A stretch of DNA of 64,000 nucleotides, taken from assembly GCA_947172415.1 (NCBI GenBank), contig OX359195.1, positions 7,867,001 through 7,931,000 on the forward strand, in the 5' to 3' direction. A program made the position numbers and the translations under genes. The stretch comes from Chondrosia reniformis (lineage: Eukaryota > Porifera > Demospongiae > Chondrillida > Chondrillidae). Below the pieces are notes generated by a model that was not told the origin of the DNA, made no database searches, and saw only the letters and a program-made list of their open reading frames with translations. Shown here one piece after another: positions 23,076 through 36,342 of this stretch. Numbering within the stretch: the first letter of the stretch is position 1; every line of letters begins with the position of its first letter.

Positions 23076-24861
23076 TTAATTGGTAGGCTTAATGTCTGGA
23101 TACTTGGTGTCAGCTGCTACAGGCTGGGCTGTCATTGCAATTGGGTATCCTTGGTTTGGATCATAAGAGGGCTGCCCAGCAACTGGCTGCTCCATTGCAT
23201 AAGGGGTGTAACCAGGGGGATTCCCAGCTGGTATTGGCCCAGCAGTTGGCTGTACAGTGACCACAGTCATGTTAGCTCCAGCAGTAGTGTGCATTACAGC
23301 AGGTTCACCAGGTGTAGATCTAGATGACTGGGTGAATCTAACAATGGTAGCCACCAGTAGCAGGATGCAGGAAGGAATCTAAGCATAGAATATACACAGA
23401 AATAGATAAAGTTATATTCACCATCTGTTACTATCTTCAATTCAGGACCAATTTGCCCAAAGTAGTACAAGTTATTGCCACATATATACGTATATTGGCA
23501 ACCTATAACTAGCCACAATCTCACATTGTATAAAGATGTAGATAAATTGGTGTATATATACATATGTGTTTAATACATAAAAACACCATATGCAACTACT
23601 GGCAAGTTATGAACTTACAGTAGCTATTCCAGAGATGACTACTCCAGCACAAAACAGAGATGCCAAAGAAAACACTACATTAGCAGTAGTAACACTAGTA
23701 GCAAGACACAGCAATATAAGCCAGACTCCAAAGCTGAGGTACAAACCAATCCCATCTAGGGCCACCTGCAGTATTCCTACTGCAACCCACATTAATACAA
23801 TCTTTATACTAGTTAAGGATTGCAAAGAATAATACTTTAATAAACAGATATCCTATAATTCCACCACACATATATTTTAACCTAAATATTTAGCTGCAAT
23901 GCACTCCTTAGACCTACATTGTGTATACAGAAAAGAACTGCATGATTTTCCTCAGTCTAGAGGCTGTATATATGCAATGAAGAGTTTGAGAAGTCCATAC
24001 ACTAGCTATGCATGTATTTCACTGCCACTTATATATGACTCATGAGAATATACATATATGTCAGAGCCTGCTTGGTATTATAAGGATACAACAATAATCA
24101 GACCAGTATTCTCCTCCTGTCCTTCTTTTCTTTTACAGAATACTACTAGTCCAAGGAGCACTCCCATCAGTACTATCTGCACTGCTACAATGACAGCATA
24201 GCCAATAATGGGACCAGATATAAAGAAATATCCTGTGTCAGATATATAGACCCTGTATATAAGGAGAATTACAGCTGCATAATATATATATACCCTGCAG
24301 GCCTATCATGTATGGTTATATGTATAACACCTTGGAAACCAGGAATATGACTTACAGAATACCACTTCCAAAAACTCCGCCCATATAAAGGGCCCATCCA
24401 ATGAAGGAGATGACTAGAAATATGAGGCACTACACGAGAGAGAAACACTTAATATGATAGCCTTATCACACGCATGATCACTGTCTTAATTGTTTCGCTA
24501 AATTTTCAGATTTGCTAGACTGTTTCAAACACCTTTCATCCCCGCTATTTCAATAGTATCTACCATTTCAGTTTCACATTGGCTTAACGCTCTTTCGCAT
24601 TGACGGACGTTCGGCCGCGGGTTGGCATAATCATTGCGTGATCCGTGTATGTATACTTCATATACAAGCTATATATATACAGTGCAAGTATATATATATA
24701 TATATCTACACGAAGCACATAAAATAACATATATCTGTAAGATAATGATTAGGCACAACAGCTGAAACTACTGTATTGTTAAAAAGAAGACACTATTCTA
24801 TTAGGAAGAAACGATATAACCTTACCACAATTGCCAAAATTTTAACAGCCTTAGAAGTCAT
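23076..24861 (-). CDS. Multipass membrane protein with Pro/Tyr-rich tail, array copy 1
   Basis: Exons in coding order: 24861-24826 (MTSKAVKILAIV), 24429-24356, 24252 down to about 24100, about 23801-23619, and 23378-23076. The first junctions are clean. The donor of the third exon and the acceptor of the fourth are uncertain. A phase-0 join (GTT|GTATCC with AAAG|ATTGTA) keeps the frame and leaves a basic loop (CKRKEGQEENTG) between two membrane segments. The product is about 240 residues with four or five hydrophobic segments. It ends in a tail of about 85 residues with GNPPGYTPY and repeated P-x-x-Y-like elements, probably cytoplasmic. Between segments 1 and 2 lies a loop, LVYISDTGYFFISGP. 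I do not recognise the family; the topology resembles claudin-like or other tetraspan proteins, but no signature motif supports a name. Confidence 0.7.
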
Positions 24862-25249
24862 TTTTGAATTTTTAAAAACGTTGACTGAAAGTTACAACTT
24901 AGTTCCAATTTCCAAGGAAAAGTATTCACACTATTATAGTCTACTTACGTCAGTACAACTGAATGATACATATATGACTTCCAAGTCATATATCAGTCAG
25001 TCTTAAGTGATTAAAGGTATAATATATCATTGACCCCAAACGGTCAAAATATGCATGCAAGCAAATTTAGGAAGTGGGACATGTATACTTATAAGTGGGA
25101 CAGGTAGACTTATAAGTGGCTTTTTTTTAATTTATTAATAAGAATTAATGTCATTCTGTCATGTATGTGAACAAGATGGTGAATTCTGGCAGACCTAAGC
25201 TTGACATTGACATTGATCAATTGAGTTTATTAATGGAACTTAATTTTAG

Positions 25250-26188
<939 letters not shown>

Positions 26189-26878
26189 ATATTGCAGAAC
26201 AAATTATAGGATTTAAAGTCTTCTTATCTTACAATTTAATTAATTCTGATGAAACCAATGGAAGACTAAGTACGTATACCATAAATGAAAAGTAGCCTAC
26301 CTTAGGGTGACTAATAATTGTCACCTTAAGGGATGTAGAAATGATGTATAGAGGAAGGGAACCATAACAAAGTTATGTCATTCACAAATACCTCTCTAGC
26401 TCACCTAATTGGTTCTACATTATCAGGCTTCTATGTACATATATTAAATAATGGTACTAATTTATATTGCATGCAGGATATCAAGGGCGTAATGTTATTA
26501 TTTGATTATACCTACTATCTTTGAAGTGATAAGGGGTTTTTGTTACGTTCATAATAAGTATCCTAATTATTTGAGACTCAGCAACAATTGTATTTAAACA
26601 AAACTGTATATATATATATATATATACAGGCTGTCTCTCTGTTATCGATCACCTCTCCATCTCTTTATATTTTATATCATGTATCATGCAGAGTTGTTGG
26701 ACATGCAATCATTTCACAAAATGAATAAATGTGTAAGAGCTTCTACAAAAGAGTATAATATGTAATTACATGTGCATATGCACACGTGCACATTGTCTAA
26801 AAGGTGCATGAAAAGGTGTATGAGATGTTGAATAGCTATAGCTCTTTAATGTGTCTGCATGGATATAATTGGGTGATA

Positions 26879-29588
26879 TTAATTGGTAGGCTTAATGTCT
26901 GGATACTTGGTGTCAGCTGCTACAGGCTGAGCTGTCATTGCAATTGGGTATCCTAGGTTTGGATCATAATAGGGTTGCCCAGCAACTGGCTGCTCCATTG
27001 CATAAGGGGTGTAACCAGGGGGATTCCCAGCTGGTATTGGCCCAGCAGTTGGCTGTATGGTGACCACAGTCATGTTAGCTCCAGCAGTAGTGTGCATTAC
27101 AGCAGGTTCACCAGGTGTAGATCTAGATGACTGGGTGAATCTAACAATGGTAGCCACCAGTAGCAGGATGCAGGTAGGAATCTAAGCATAGAATATACAC
27201 AGAAATAGATTCATATAATATTCACCATCTGTCACTATCTTCAGGACCAATTTGCCCAAAGTAGTACAAACTATTGCCACATATATATACAGTGCAAGTT
27301 ACAATATACTAAGGTAATCTAATATAAATAATATAATATAATGTAATTAATTCATATGGCTCCAAGAAAGGACCTAGAAACAAAATGGGCACATCATCAT
27401 AAAGTTTAGGGTATAAAACTCATTTTAAATTGAAGGGATTTTTTATTTAGGCCTCCGTTTGTTAGAAAACGGAGGACAAAGTCTGCATATAAAATGCCAT
27501 AGGACTATAGAAAACCTATGGGAAATTTATATTGAAACCATGTGTTATATTAATAAAAATTTTCAATTGGTCAGATAACTGTGAAACCGACATATATCAT
27601 GGTACAAGTGTATGACAAACGTCTGGCGAAGTTTTGCTTAATTAAATGAGCAAAATAATCAAGATATAACGAAGAATTCAAGGTTACAATTGCACAATCT
27701 CGTGATGTATTATGATGTTTCTCTAGGGCGTCACCAACACCTCTCGTATGTCGCTCCGTAAACATTTAGTGAATCTTGTGACGTTGCGAAAACGTCACCG
27801 ACTCGTTGCTAAAGAAGATCATCCTTTCATGAACGGCTATGACAAGTCGACGCTCTCCTACGAGAAGGAGCTACGGAATAAGCGAGTTGTAGCGAAGGTT
27901 AGATAAAGCGTATTTGTATACGTTCATGTTAAGTATATATATATATATACATATTGCCAATCTATAACTAGCCACAATCGCAAATGTATACATTGTATAA
28001 AGATGTAGATAAATTGGTGTATATATACATATGTGTTTAATACATAAAAACACCATATGCAACTACTACATGGCAAGTTATGAACTTACAGTAGCTATTC
28101 CAGAGATTACTATTCCAGCACAAAACAGAGACACCAAAGAAAACACTACATTCCCTGCAGCAGTAACGCTAACACTAGCAAGACACAGCAATACAAGCCA
28201 GACTGCAAAGCTGAGGAACAAAGCAATCCCATCTAGAGCCACCTGCAGTATTCCTACTGTAACCCACATTAATACAATCTTTATACTAGTTAAGAATCAT
28301 TGCAATTAATATACAGATATCCTATTCCACCGTACATATGTTTTAACCTATAAATTTAGCTGCTATGTTCTAAATAATACACTCCTTAATTGTGTATACA
28401 GAAAAGAACTGTATGATTTTCCTCAGTCTAGAGGCTGTATATATGCAATGAAGAGTTTGAGAAGTCCATACACTAGCTATGCATGTACTTCACTGCCACT
28501 TATATATTATAAGGATACGACAATAATCAGACCAGTATTCTCCTCCTGTCCTTCCTTTCTTTTACAGAAGACTACTAGTCCAAGGAGCACTCCCATCAGT
28601 ACTATCTGCACTGCTACAATGACAGCATAGCCAATAATAGGACCAGACGCATAGAAGTTTCCTGTGTCAGCTAAATAGACCCTGTATAAGGAGAATTACA
28701 GCATAATATATATATATATACCCTGCAGGCCTATCATATGAGCGATTGATTATACAAAGTGAATGTCAGCTCAGCTGTTTTATTATTAAACGCGCACCTG
28801 TAGAAATCGCAATAAATGGCCTCAGGTATTTATCAAAAAATGGCCGTCATATATATATGTTTGCCATGGAAAAAGTCGATTTATGTTGGGATACCATTTT
28901 CTGCGATTTTATTGGCGGCGCTCTATATATTTTGGTACTAATTAAAAATCCAGTTAATAACCTTTCCACTAATGTTAATCATATGAAAAGTCCTTTCATA
29001 TGATTAGGAACCAAGCTTTAGTGGATGACATATCTTGTATCATTAGACTATATAAATGTATGGACCTATACAGTCTATACATTTAGCTGTATGACTTACA
29101 GAATACCAGTTCCAAAACCTCCGCCCAGATAAAAGGTCCATCCAATGAAGGAAATGACTAGAAATACGAGGCACTACAAGAGAGAGAAACACTTATAGCT
29201 ACATACATGATCATTGTCTTAATTGTTTCGCTAATTTTTCAGATTTACTAGACTGCTTCAAACACCTTTCATCCCCGCTATTTCAATATTATCTACCATT
29301 TCAGTTTCACATTGGCTTAACGCTCTTTCGCATTGACGGATGTTCGGCCGCGGGTTGGCATAATCATTGCGTGATCCGTGTATGTACACTTCATATACAA
29401 GCTATATATATACAGTGCAAGTATATATATATATCTACACGAAGCACATAAAATAACATATCTATAAGATAATGATTAGGCACAACAGCTGAAACTACTG
29501 TATTGTTAAAAAGAAGACACTTTTCTATTAGGAAGAAACGATCTAACCTTACCACAATTGCCAAAATTTTAACAGTCTTAGAAGTCAT
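26879..29588 (-). CDS. Multipass membrane protein, array copy 2
   Basis: Start exon ending at 29588 (MTSKTVKILAIV), exon A at about 29101-29175, exon B at about 28545-28672, exon C at about 28089-28285, exon D to 26879. All exons are open. The loop after segment 1 reads VYLADTGNFYASGP. The third membrane exon differs from copy 1 by several substitutions and by an in-frame gain (LASVSVTAAGNVV against LATSVTTANVV). The tail is nearly identical to copy 1. A non-coding insertion (27288-27940) enlarges the intron between exons C and D. The same uncertainty about the B-C junction applies. Probably functional if transcribed. Confidence 0.68.
27288..27940. repeat. About 650-bp insertion in intron of membrane gene copy 2
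   Basis: Absent from the same intron of the other four copies, which run directly from CACATATATA into the GGCAACCTATAACTAG segment. It contains GAAAACGGAGGACAAAG and a CpG-rich patch (GACGTTGCGAAAACGTCACC), flanked by AT-dinucleotide runs. No transposase-like frame or clear terminal repeats were seen, so the type is open. Confidence 0.6.
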
Positions 29589-29789
29589 TTTTGAATTTTT
29601 AAAAACGTTGACTGAAAGTTACAACTAAGTTCCAATTTCCAAGGAAAAGTATTCACTCTACTATTATAGTCTACTTACGTCAGTACAACTGAATGATACA
29701 TATATGACTTCCCAATCATATATCAGTCAGTCTTAAGTGATTAAAGGTAATATATCATTAACCCCAAATGGCCAAAATATGCAAGCAAA

Positions 29790-29965
29790 TTTTAGAAAGT
29801 GGGACATGTACACTTATAAGTGGGACAGGTAGACTTATTAAGTGGGACAGGTATATGGATTTATTCAGTGGGACAGGTAGACATATTAAGTTGGACAGAT
29901 GCACTTATTAAGTGGGATAGATAGACTTATTAAGTGGGATAGGTAGACAAATTAAGTTGGACGAA
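29790..29965. repeat. About 25-bp imperfect tandem repeat (GTGGGACAGGTAGACTTATT)
   Basis: Seven diverged copies lie just before the third unit. The same motif occurs about twice at 25073-25120 before the second unit, so this repeat marks the unit boundary and has expanded in one of them. Confidence 0.8.
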
Positions 29966-30031
29966 TTCTGGCAGGCCTAAGCTTGACATTGACATTGATC
30001 AATTGAGTTTATTAATGGAACTTAATTTTAG

Positions 30032-30760
30032 CTGCTGCAATGATATCTATTGTCCATGGATATATATCACGTTCTGTTGCTGGTTCCTATGACAACAAGG
30101 GAATAGCAATCTTCTGTATGCTCTTGACCTATCTAATGTGAATCAAGTCTGTGAAGACAGGATCTCTCTACTGGGCCACCATCTGTGCTCTAGCCTACTT
30201 CTATATGGTAAGCTCACCCACTCCTATTGCCACACCCACTGTCATTACCTCACCCACTCTCACTGCTATGCCCCTCTCCAGGTTTCCTCCTGGGGTGGTT
30301 ATGTCTTTCTGATCAACTTGATTCTGATGCACGTCTTGATTCTCATGGTAACAGGAAGGTTTTCTCACCATGTCTACGTGGCACACTCAGCTGTGAGTGG
30401 TTACTGCACGCATTCACGCAATCTAAGCTATTTTATTTATTTATTTTCCAAAGGTCTACTGTTTAGAGACAATCCTGCAAATATCTTTTGTTGGCTTCCA
30501 ACCAGTGCAGTCAAGTGAACACATGGCAGTAAGTCCTTTCTAGCCCCTCCCACTTACCCCTCCTACCCTCACAGTATTGTGAGAGCCCATCTTTACAATA
30601 ACTGTCTACTGCAGGTAAGCCACCAGGCTATGACAGAGTGAGGAATGCTGAGATAGGCAACAAGGATTTTGAGTTGGATGTGCTTGAAGAGGTGTACACC
30701 ACTGAGCACTGGATAGTGAGAATCTACAAGGTCAAAGATTTGAAGAATCGTGGAATTTGA
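30032..30760 (+). pseudogene. STT3A pseudogene fragment 2 (exons 4', 5, 6, 11)
   Basis: Exon 4' 30032-30207 contains TGA at 30138-30140 in place of a Trp codon. Exons 5 and 6 follow, and exon 6 has lost six bases relative to the parent. Exon 11 (30615-30760) is still open (ends KDLKNRGI). Exons 7-10 are missing exactly as in fragment 1. Confidence 0.9.
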
Positions 30761-31200
30761 ATATTGCAGAACAGATTATGGAACATTTCTGGGATTTAAA
30801 GTCTTCTTATCTTACAATTTAATTAATTTCTGATGAAACCAATGGAAGTACATTTGTGTACATACGTATTCCATAAATGAAAAGTAGCCTACCTTAGGGT
30901 GACTAATAATTGCCACCTTAAGGTATGTAGAAGTGATGTATAGAGGAAAGGAACCATAACAAAGTTATGTCATCCACAAATACCTCTATAAAACAATAGC
31001 TCACCTAATTGGTTCTACATTATCAGGCTTCTATAAAACAATAGTACTAATTAATATTAGCATGCAGGATATCAAGGGCGTAATGTTATTATTTTATTAT
31101 AACTACTATCTTTGAAGTGATAAGGGGTTTTTGTTGCGTTCATAATAAGTATCCTAATTTATTGAGACTCAGCAACAATTGTATTTAAACAAAACTGAAC

Positions 31201-31224
31201 GTTTCGACCCGGAGGTTTTCATCA
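31201..31224 (-). ncRNA. Hammerhead-ribozyme-like core in solo element end
   Basis: On the minus strand: CTGATGA, AAACC/GGGTC-type stem, GAAAC. The stem has lost one pair relative to the best copies. It lies at the same place in the unit as 22672-22694 and 40876-40900. Confidence 0.35.
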
Positions 31225-31606
31225 GCATAAAGACTTACTATCTTTATAACTTAATTATGTTTGCCTGCATTTCAGTTCCCCAGCCTCCTCCTTGTCTATA
31301 CCCACGTACACGTATACATACGTACATATATTGTGTATATATACAGGCTGTCTCTCTGTCATCGATCATCAATCACCTTTATCTCTTTATATTTTATATC
31401 ATGTATCATGCAGAGTTGTTGGACATGCAATCATTTCACAAAATGAATAAATGTGTAAGAGCTTCTACAAAATAGTGTAATATGTAATTACATGTGATAT
31501 GTGCCATATGCACATACGTATGGTCTATAAAAGGTGCATGAAAAGGTGTATGAGATGTTAAATAGCTATAGCTCTTTAATGTGTCTGCATGGATATATTA
31601 GTGATA

Positions 31607-34600
31607 TTAATTGGTAGGCTTAATGTCTGGATACTTGGTGTCAGCTGCTACAGGCTGGGCTATCATTGCAATTGGGTATCCTAGGTTTGGATCATAAGAG
31701 GGTTGCCCAGCAACTGGCTGCTCCATTGCATAAGGGGTGTAACCAGGGGGATTCCCAGCTGGCATTGGCCCAGCAGTTGGCTGTACAGTGACCACAGTCA
31801 TGTTAGCTCCAGCAGTAGTGTGCATTACAGCAGGTTCACCAGGCCTAGGTGTAGAACTAGACGACTGGGTGAATCTAAGAATGGTAGCCACGAGTAGCAG
31901 GATGCAGGTAGGAATCTAAGCATGGAATATACACAGAAATAGATAAATCTATATAGATTCATATAATATTCACCATCTGGCACTATCTTCAGGACCAATT
32001 TGCCCAAAGTATTAGTACAAACTATTGCCACATATACGTATATATAGGCAACCTATATAACTAGCCACAATCGCAAATGTACACATTGTATAAAGATGTA
32101 GATAAATTGGTGTATACATATGTGTTAAATACATAAAAACATCATATGCAACTACTGGCAAGTTATGAACTTACAGTAGCTAATCCAGAGATTCCTATTC
32201 CAGCACAAAACAGAGACGACAAAGCAGCATTAACGCTAACGCTAAAGCTAGCAAAAACCAGCAATACAAACCACACTGCATAGCTGAGGAACCAAGCAAT
32301 CCCATCTAGGACCACCTGCAGTATTCCTACTGCAACCCACATTAATACAATCTTTATACTAGTTAAGAATCATTGTAAATAATAAACAGATATCCTATTT
32401 ATTAATACATATATATATTTTAACCTATAAATTTAGCTGCAATGTCCTAAACATTGCACTCCTACATTATGTATTGTGTAGAAAAGAACTGCATGATTTT
32501 CCTCAGTCTAGAGGCTATATATATGCAATGAAGAGCTTGAGAAGTGTACACTAGCTATGCATGTAAATACTTCACTGCCACTTATATATGACTCATGAGA
32601 ATATATATACACACATACATGTCGGAGCCTGGTATTATAAGGATACGACAATAATCAGACCAGTATTCTTCTGCTGTTCTTCTTTTCCTTTACAGAAGAC
32701 TACTAGTCCAAGGAGCACTCCCATCAGTACTATCTGCACTGCTACAATGACAGGATAGCCAATCACAAGACCAGAATAGTTCCTGTATAAGGAGAATTAC
32801 AGCATAATATATATATATACAAGTATATATACTTGTTTGCTTATTGTAACCAAATCAACTGTAAATTCATGTCCATGTCCCAAAGCAACAAGCTATATTT
32901 TCTCTTAAATTCAGACAATAATAGAATTATCCACTTTTTGTTTAAGATGTATAAACTTAGGCATTCCCTTTTATTCACAACTTAATGTAATCATCCCCAA
33001 AAAAAATTTGTGACTAGTAAGCCTATTTTGGATGGTCAGATTACTGATTGTCACTCTAATAATCATTATTATTATTATACCCATGCTGCAGGCCTATCAT
33101 ATGAGCGATTGATTATACAAAGTGCATGTCAGTTCAGCTGTGTGTGTGTGATTATTAAACGTGCCGCCCGTAGAAATTGCAAAAAATGGCCTCAGGTATT
33201 TATCAAAAAATGGCCGTCATATATTTTGGTTTATACGTTTCCAGCTGGTATAGCCCTGTGCCCCTTAACTAGAACTGGTTGGTATTTATCTACACCTTAA
33301 TGTATGAGTATCCTAATTTATTGAGACTCAGCAACAATTGTATTTAAAAACAAATTGAACGTTTCGACCCGAGGAAGAGGGGATTACAAGCCCTTTAAAT
33401 AGAAAAATTGTGACATGCATATGAGTTGAATGATTTACATTACATCATAACTCAACTCATGTCACAATATTTCTATTTAAAGGGCTTGTAATCCCCTCTT
33501 CCTCATTATGCTGATGAAGACCTTCCGGTCGAAACATTAAATTTGTTTTTAAATACAATTGTTGCTGAGTCTCAATAAATTAGGATACTCATTATGAACG
33601 TAACAAAAACCCCTTATCACCTTAATGCATACATATGCATGGGCACTTTAATAATAATAATAATAAATAATAATAATAATACCGTACCAGTTCTCTTCCC
33701 TCTCCACCACCCTGGCTTGCCTCCACTCAATTGGATGGCCAGTTTTTAGGGAGTGAACAGCTAAGCCATTGTTGTTCGGGAAATTTTCGTGGGAAAAATT
33801 TTCGTGTTAAAATATTTTCGTGGTCTGGGTCGCACGAGCGATTGTTGCTGCTGGTACTTCGGACGAAAGTCACCCCTTTGGGTCCGGTAAACCATCCTTG
33901 CGCTGCAGGTATCACAGTAGAGCCATTTTGGCCGCGCTCAGCTGTGTTGCGTTTACATATACGTAGACTGTACAACGTGTTATTATTCGTTGTTAAAAAT
34001 ATTTCGTGTGATAAATTTTCGTGGTTTGAGCCAACCACGAAAATATTTTAACAACGAAAATTTCCCGAATTACGGTAATATATTGTTTGCCATGGAAAAA
34101 GTCGATTTATATATGTTGGGATACCATTTTCTGCAATTTACAGGTTATGGCCCCTAATCATCAAGGTCCTTTCATATGATTAGGAACCAAGCTATAGTGG
34201 ATGATATATCTTGTATCATTAGACTATAAATGTATGGACCTATATATTACATTTAGCTATGAGAGCTGTATGACTTACAGAATACCAGTTCCAAAACCTC
34301 CACCCAGATAAAAGGTCCATCCAATGAAGGAAATGACTAGAAATACGAGACACTATACAAGAGAGAGAAGCACTTAATATAATAATGAGAGAAGAGAAGA
34401 GCCTACGACCAGAGAATTAGGGAAATCGAACACGGCTCATTCACATCCCTTGTTTTCTCGGCCTCTGGAGGTATGGGCCCACTACCACCATCGCATATAA
34501 GCGACTAGCAGCTCAGCTGGTTCAGCCTCCTACGATCTGCTATCTCAGTAATTAGAGGCTCCAGGACCATAAAATTCAGCCACCAAAGTACCCAACATAT

Positions 34601-35821
34601 TGAGTTGGCCATGCACAGCTGAGGGTCGCATCCCTTCAGCATGACTCTACCACACCTGACATCATGTTCTGATACTATTTTAGATCATCTTATCATGTTT
34701 TAGTTATTCATTGTAAAATGAACATTTATAGGCTATTTTTCGTTTTCTTTTCGATGTAACCCGTTCACATAATTCCATTAATTCTATTGTACTTTATTAA
34801 TATGAGACTCATCTCACATCCTTTCCCATAGTTGCCAACTTTTCAAAATTAACTTCAGGGACACCTCGGGTGTAGTACCTTCATTCTGTAATTTTACCGT
34901 CGACTATCGACGAATCACGTTCGTCGACTTCGCGGAGGGAGCGTTCGAGTAGTGACAAAATGGCGGAGTCTGAGCAAAATGGCGGTCGGGCTACGCAAGA
35001 TTGGCGTTTGAGGACCTGTTGTACTTCAGAAGCATTGCTTCTGTTGAAATTTTAAGTAAAGTGGTTATAAGTAAAGCTAAAACTAACATGCAATCCATAC
35101 AAATATCAAGAAAGACTAATATCTGTATTTTTAATTTTGTTAAAAACTTTAAATAACCGGGACAAGGCAGCCGGGACGCGGGACACAGCATACTTTTCCG
35201 GGACTGTCCCGGGCAATCCGGGACAGTTGGCAACTATGCTTTCCAGCTCCTTCACACTCACGCACACGCATGCACATGGCACTCATGTCTTGTAGCCTCT
35301 CCAGCTCCTTCACAGCTCGATCCTGGACTACCTCACGCTTCCGCTACCTACCACCTTTGTTGATTTTGTAAGCGGGTATCTACCAATGCTCGCAAACAAT
35401 CGGCTATAACTCGCTCAGGCTCGCCCCTACGATGATTATCATCTGCCTATAGTATCTACCATTTCAGCTTAACGCTCTTTCGCATTGACGGACGTTCGGC
35501 CGCGGGTTGGGATAATCATTGCGTGATCCGTGTATGCATACTTCATATACAAGCTATATATATATATAATTATTTAATTACATTATTTATTTATATTAAT
35601 TTATTAATTATATTATTTAGATTACCTTAGTATATTGTAACTTGCAATTGCACTGTATATATATATATATATATCTACACGAAGCACATAAAATAACATA
35701 TATCTATAAGATAATGATTAGGCACAACAGTTGAAACTATTGTATTGAAGACACCTTTCTATTAGGAAGAAACGATATAACCTACCATAATTGCCAAAAT
35801 TTTAACAGTCTTAGAAGTCAT
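31607..35821 (-). CDS. Multipass membrane protein, array copy 3
   Basis: Start exon ending at 35821 (MTSKTVKILAIM, donor GTAGGT), exon A at about 34278-34352, exon B at about 32650-32785, exon C at about 32172-32355, exon D 31915 to 31607. All exons are open. The loop after segment 1 is shorter than in copies 1-2 (ILNYSGLVIGYP). Exon C is strongly changed (WFLSYAVWFVLLVFASFS). The tail carries two extra residues (TPRPGEP), as in copy 5. Its introns hold three inserted elements (33300-33610, 33680-34077, 34827-35238), which explains the length. Its promoter side is cut by the transposon at 36080. Confidence 0.65.
33300..33610. repeat. Large palindromic foldback element
   Basis: Left arm GAGTATCCTAATTTATTGAG... 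and right arm ...CTCAATAAATTAGGATACTC are long inverted repeats around a short centre near ATGATTTACATTACATCAT. The inner arms contain GGGGATTACAAGCCCTTTAA and its complement. The left arm has lost about 25 bases where the hammerhead-like core should be. The right arm retains it (33511-33535). Confidence 0.85.
33511..33535 (+). ncRNA. Hammerhead-ribozyme-like core, best copy
   Basis: Reads CTGATGA, A, GACC, loop TTCC, GGTC, GAAAC. The two conserved boxes of a hammerhead ribozyme (CUGAUGA and GAAA) are separated by a perfect four-pair stem II, with one extra A before the stem. Stems I and III and the GUH cleavage site are not clearly established. Similar cores are known in the terminal repeats of Penelope-like retroelements. 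Activity is not shown. Confidence 0.45.
33680..34077. mobile_element. Non-autonomous foldback element, TACCGTA...TACGGTA ends
   Basis: Present in unit 3 and absent from the matching places at 43445-43490 and 48660-48690, where the AAT repeat runs straight into ATATTGTTTGCCATGG. The ends are short inverted repeats (TACCGTA / TACGGTA). Inside, GGGAAATTTTCGT near the left and ACGAAAATTTCCC near the right pair, with more ATTTTCGTGG motifs inward. The TA at each end suggests a Tc1/mariner-type MITE. No transposase. Confidence 0.7.
34827..35238. mobile_element. 412-bp non-autonomous DNA element with CATAGTTGCCAACT ends and CTTTCC duplication
   Basis: Terminal inverted repeats CATAGTTGCCAACT / AGTTGGCAACTATG are flanked by CTTTCC at 34821-34826 and 35239-35244. 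Units 4 and 5 show the empty site (CATCCTTTCCAGCTCC). It contains CCGGGACAAGGCAGCCGGGA-type sequence and, near the middle, a CpG-rich patch with ATGGCGGAGTCTGAGC opening a frame of about 30 codons. The superfamily is not certain from the target-site length. Confidence 0.8.
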
Positions 35822-36342
35822 TTTTGAATTTTAAAAACGTTGACTGAAAGTTACAACTAAATCAGTTTCCAAGGTATATAGTCTACTTACGTCAGTACAA
35901 CTCAATGATACATATATGTATATGACTTCCCAGTCATATAAGGCTTTAATCATTAAATATACCGTTGTACTTTGCGATATTTAATTTATGCTACATGTGT
36001 ACAGCTCATTTAATGAGTCTCCGCTCAGTGCACATCTATGGGTTAGTGCTAAAGGCTAAGTTACGCCGTCGCCGCGTACGTATGGCACGCCGTTCGTAAC
36101 AAAAATCGCCACCCTCTCACGATGTCGTTGCCGAACCATACGACGTCGTGAGTGCCTTATCACGACGGCTTCAGCCCCTCACGACGTCGTGTGTGCCTCA
36201 TAACGTCCTCAGATGTAGTTCCTCATAATAAACGCCCAATCTTCTGTTTTACACATAAACGCCTGGCTAACCGGAAAGACGATAAAAACAGGCCTACGTC
36301 AACAGTTGCTACGAAACGATTTTAATTAAAGCTGTTCCACCT

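Noticed and set aside
24070..24252. Membrane gene exon B ending at an in-frame TAA (ENTGLIIVVSL stop) as the gene's true end
   Set aside because: The stop is not kept in copy 5 and the sequence after GTATCC diverges in copy 4, while the downstream membrane exons and tail are open in all copies. A splice in this region is more likely, though the exact site is unresolved.
34495..34535. tRNA- or SINE-like motif (GCGACTAGCAGCTCAGCTGG), also at 43900 and 49100
   Set aside because: The stretch resembles a tRNA A box, but no B box (GGTTCGA type) or cloverleaf follows. It recurs only as part of the duplicated unit.
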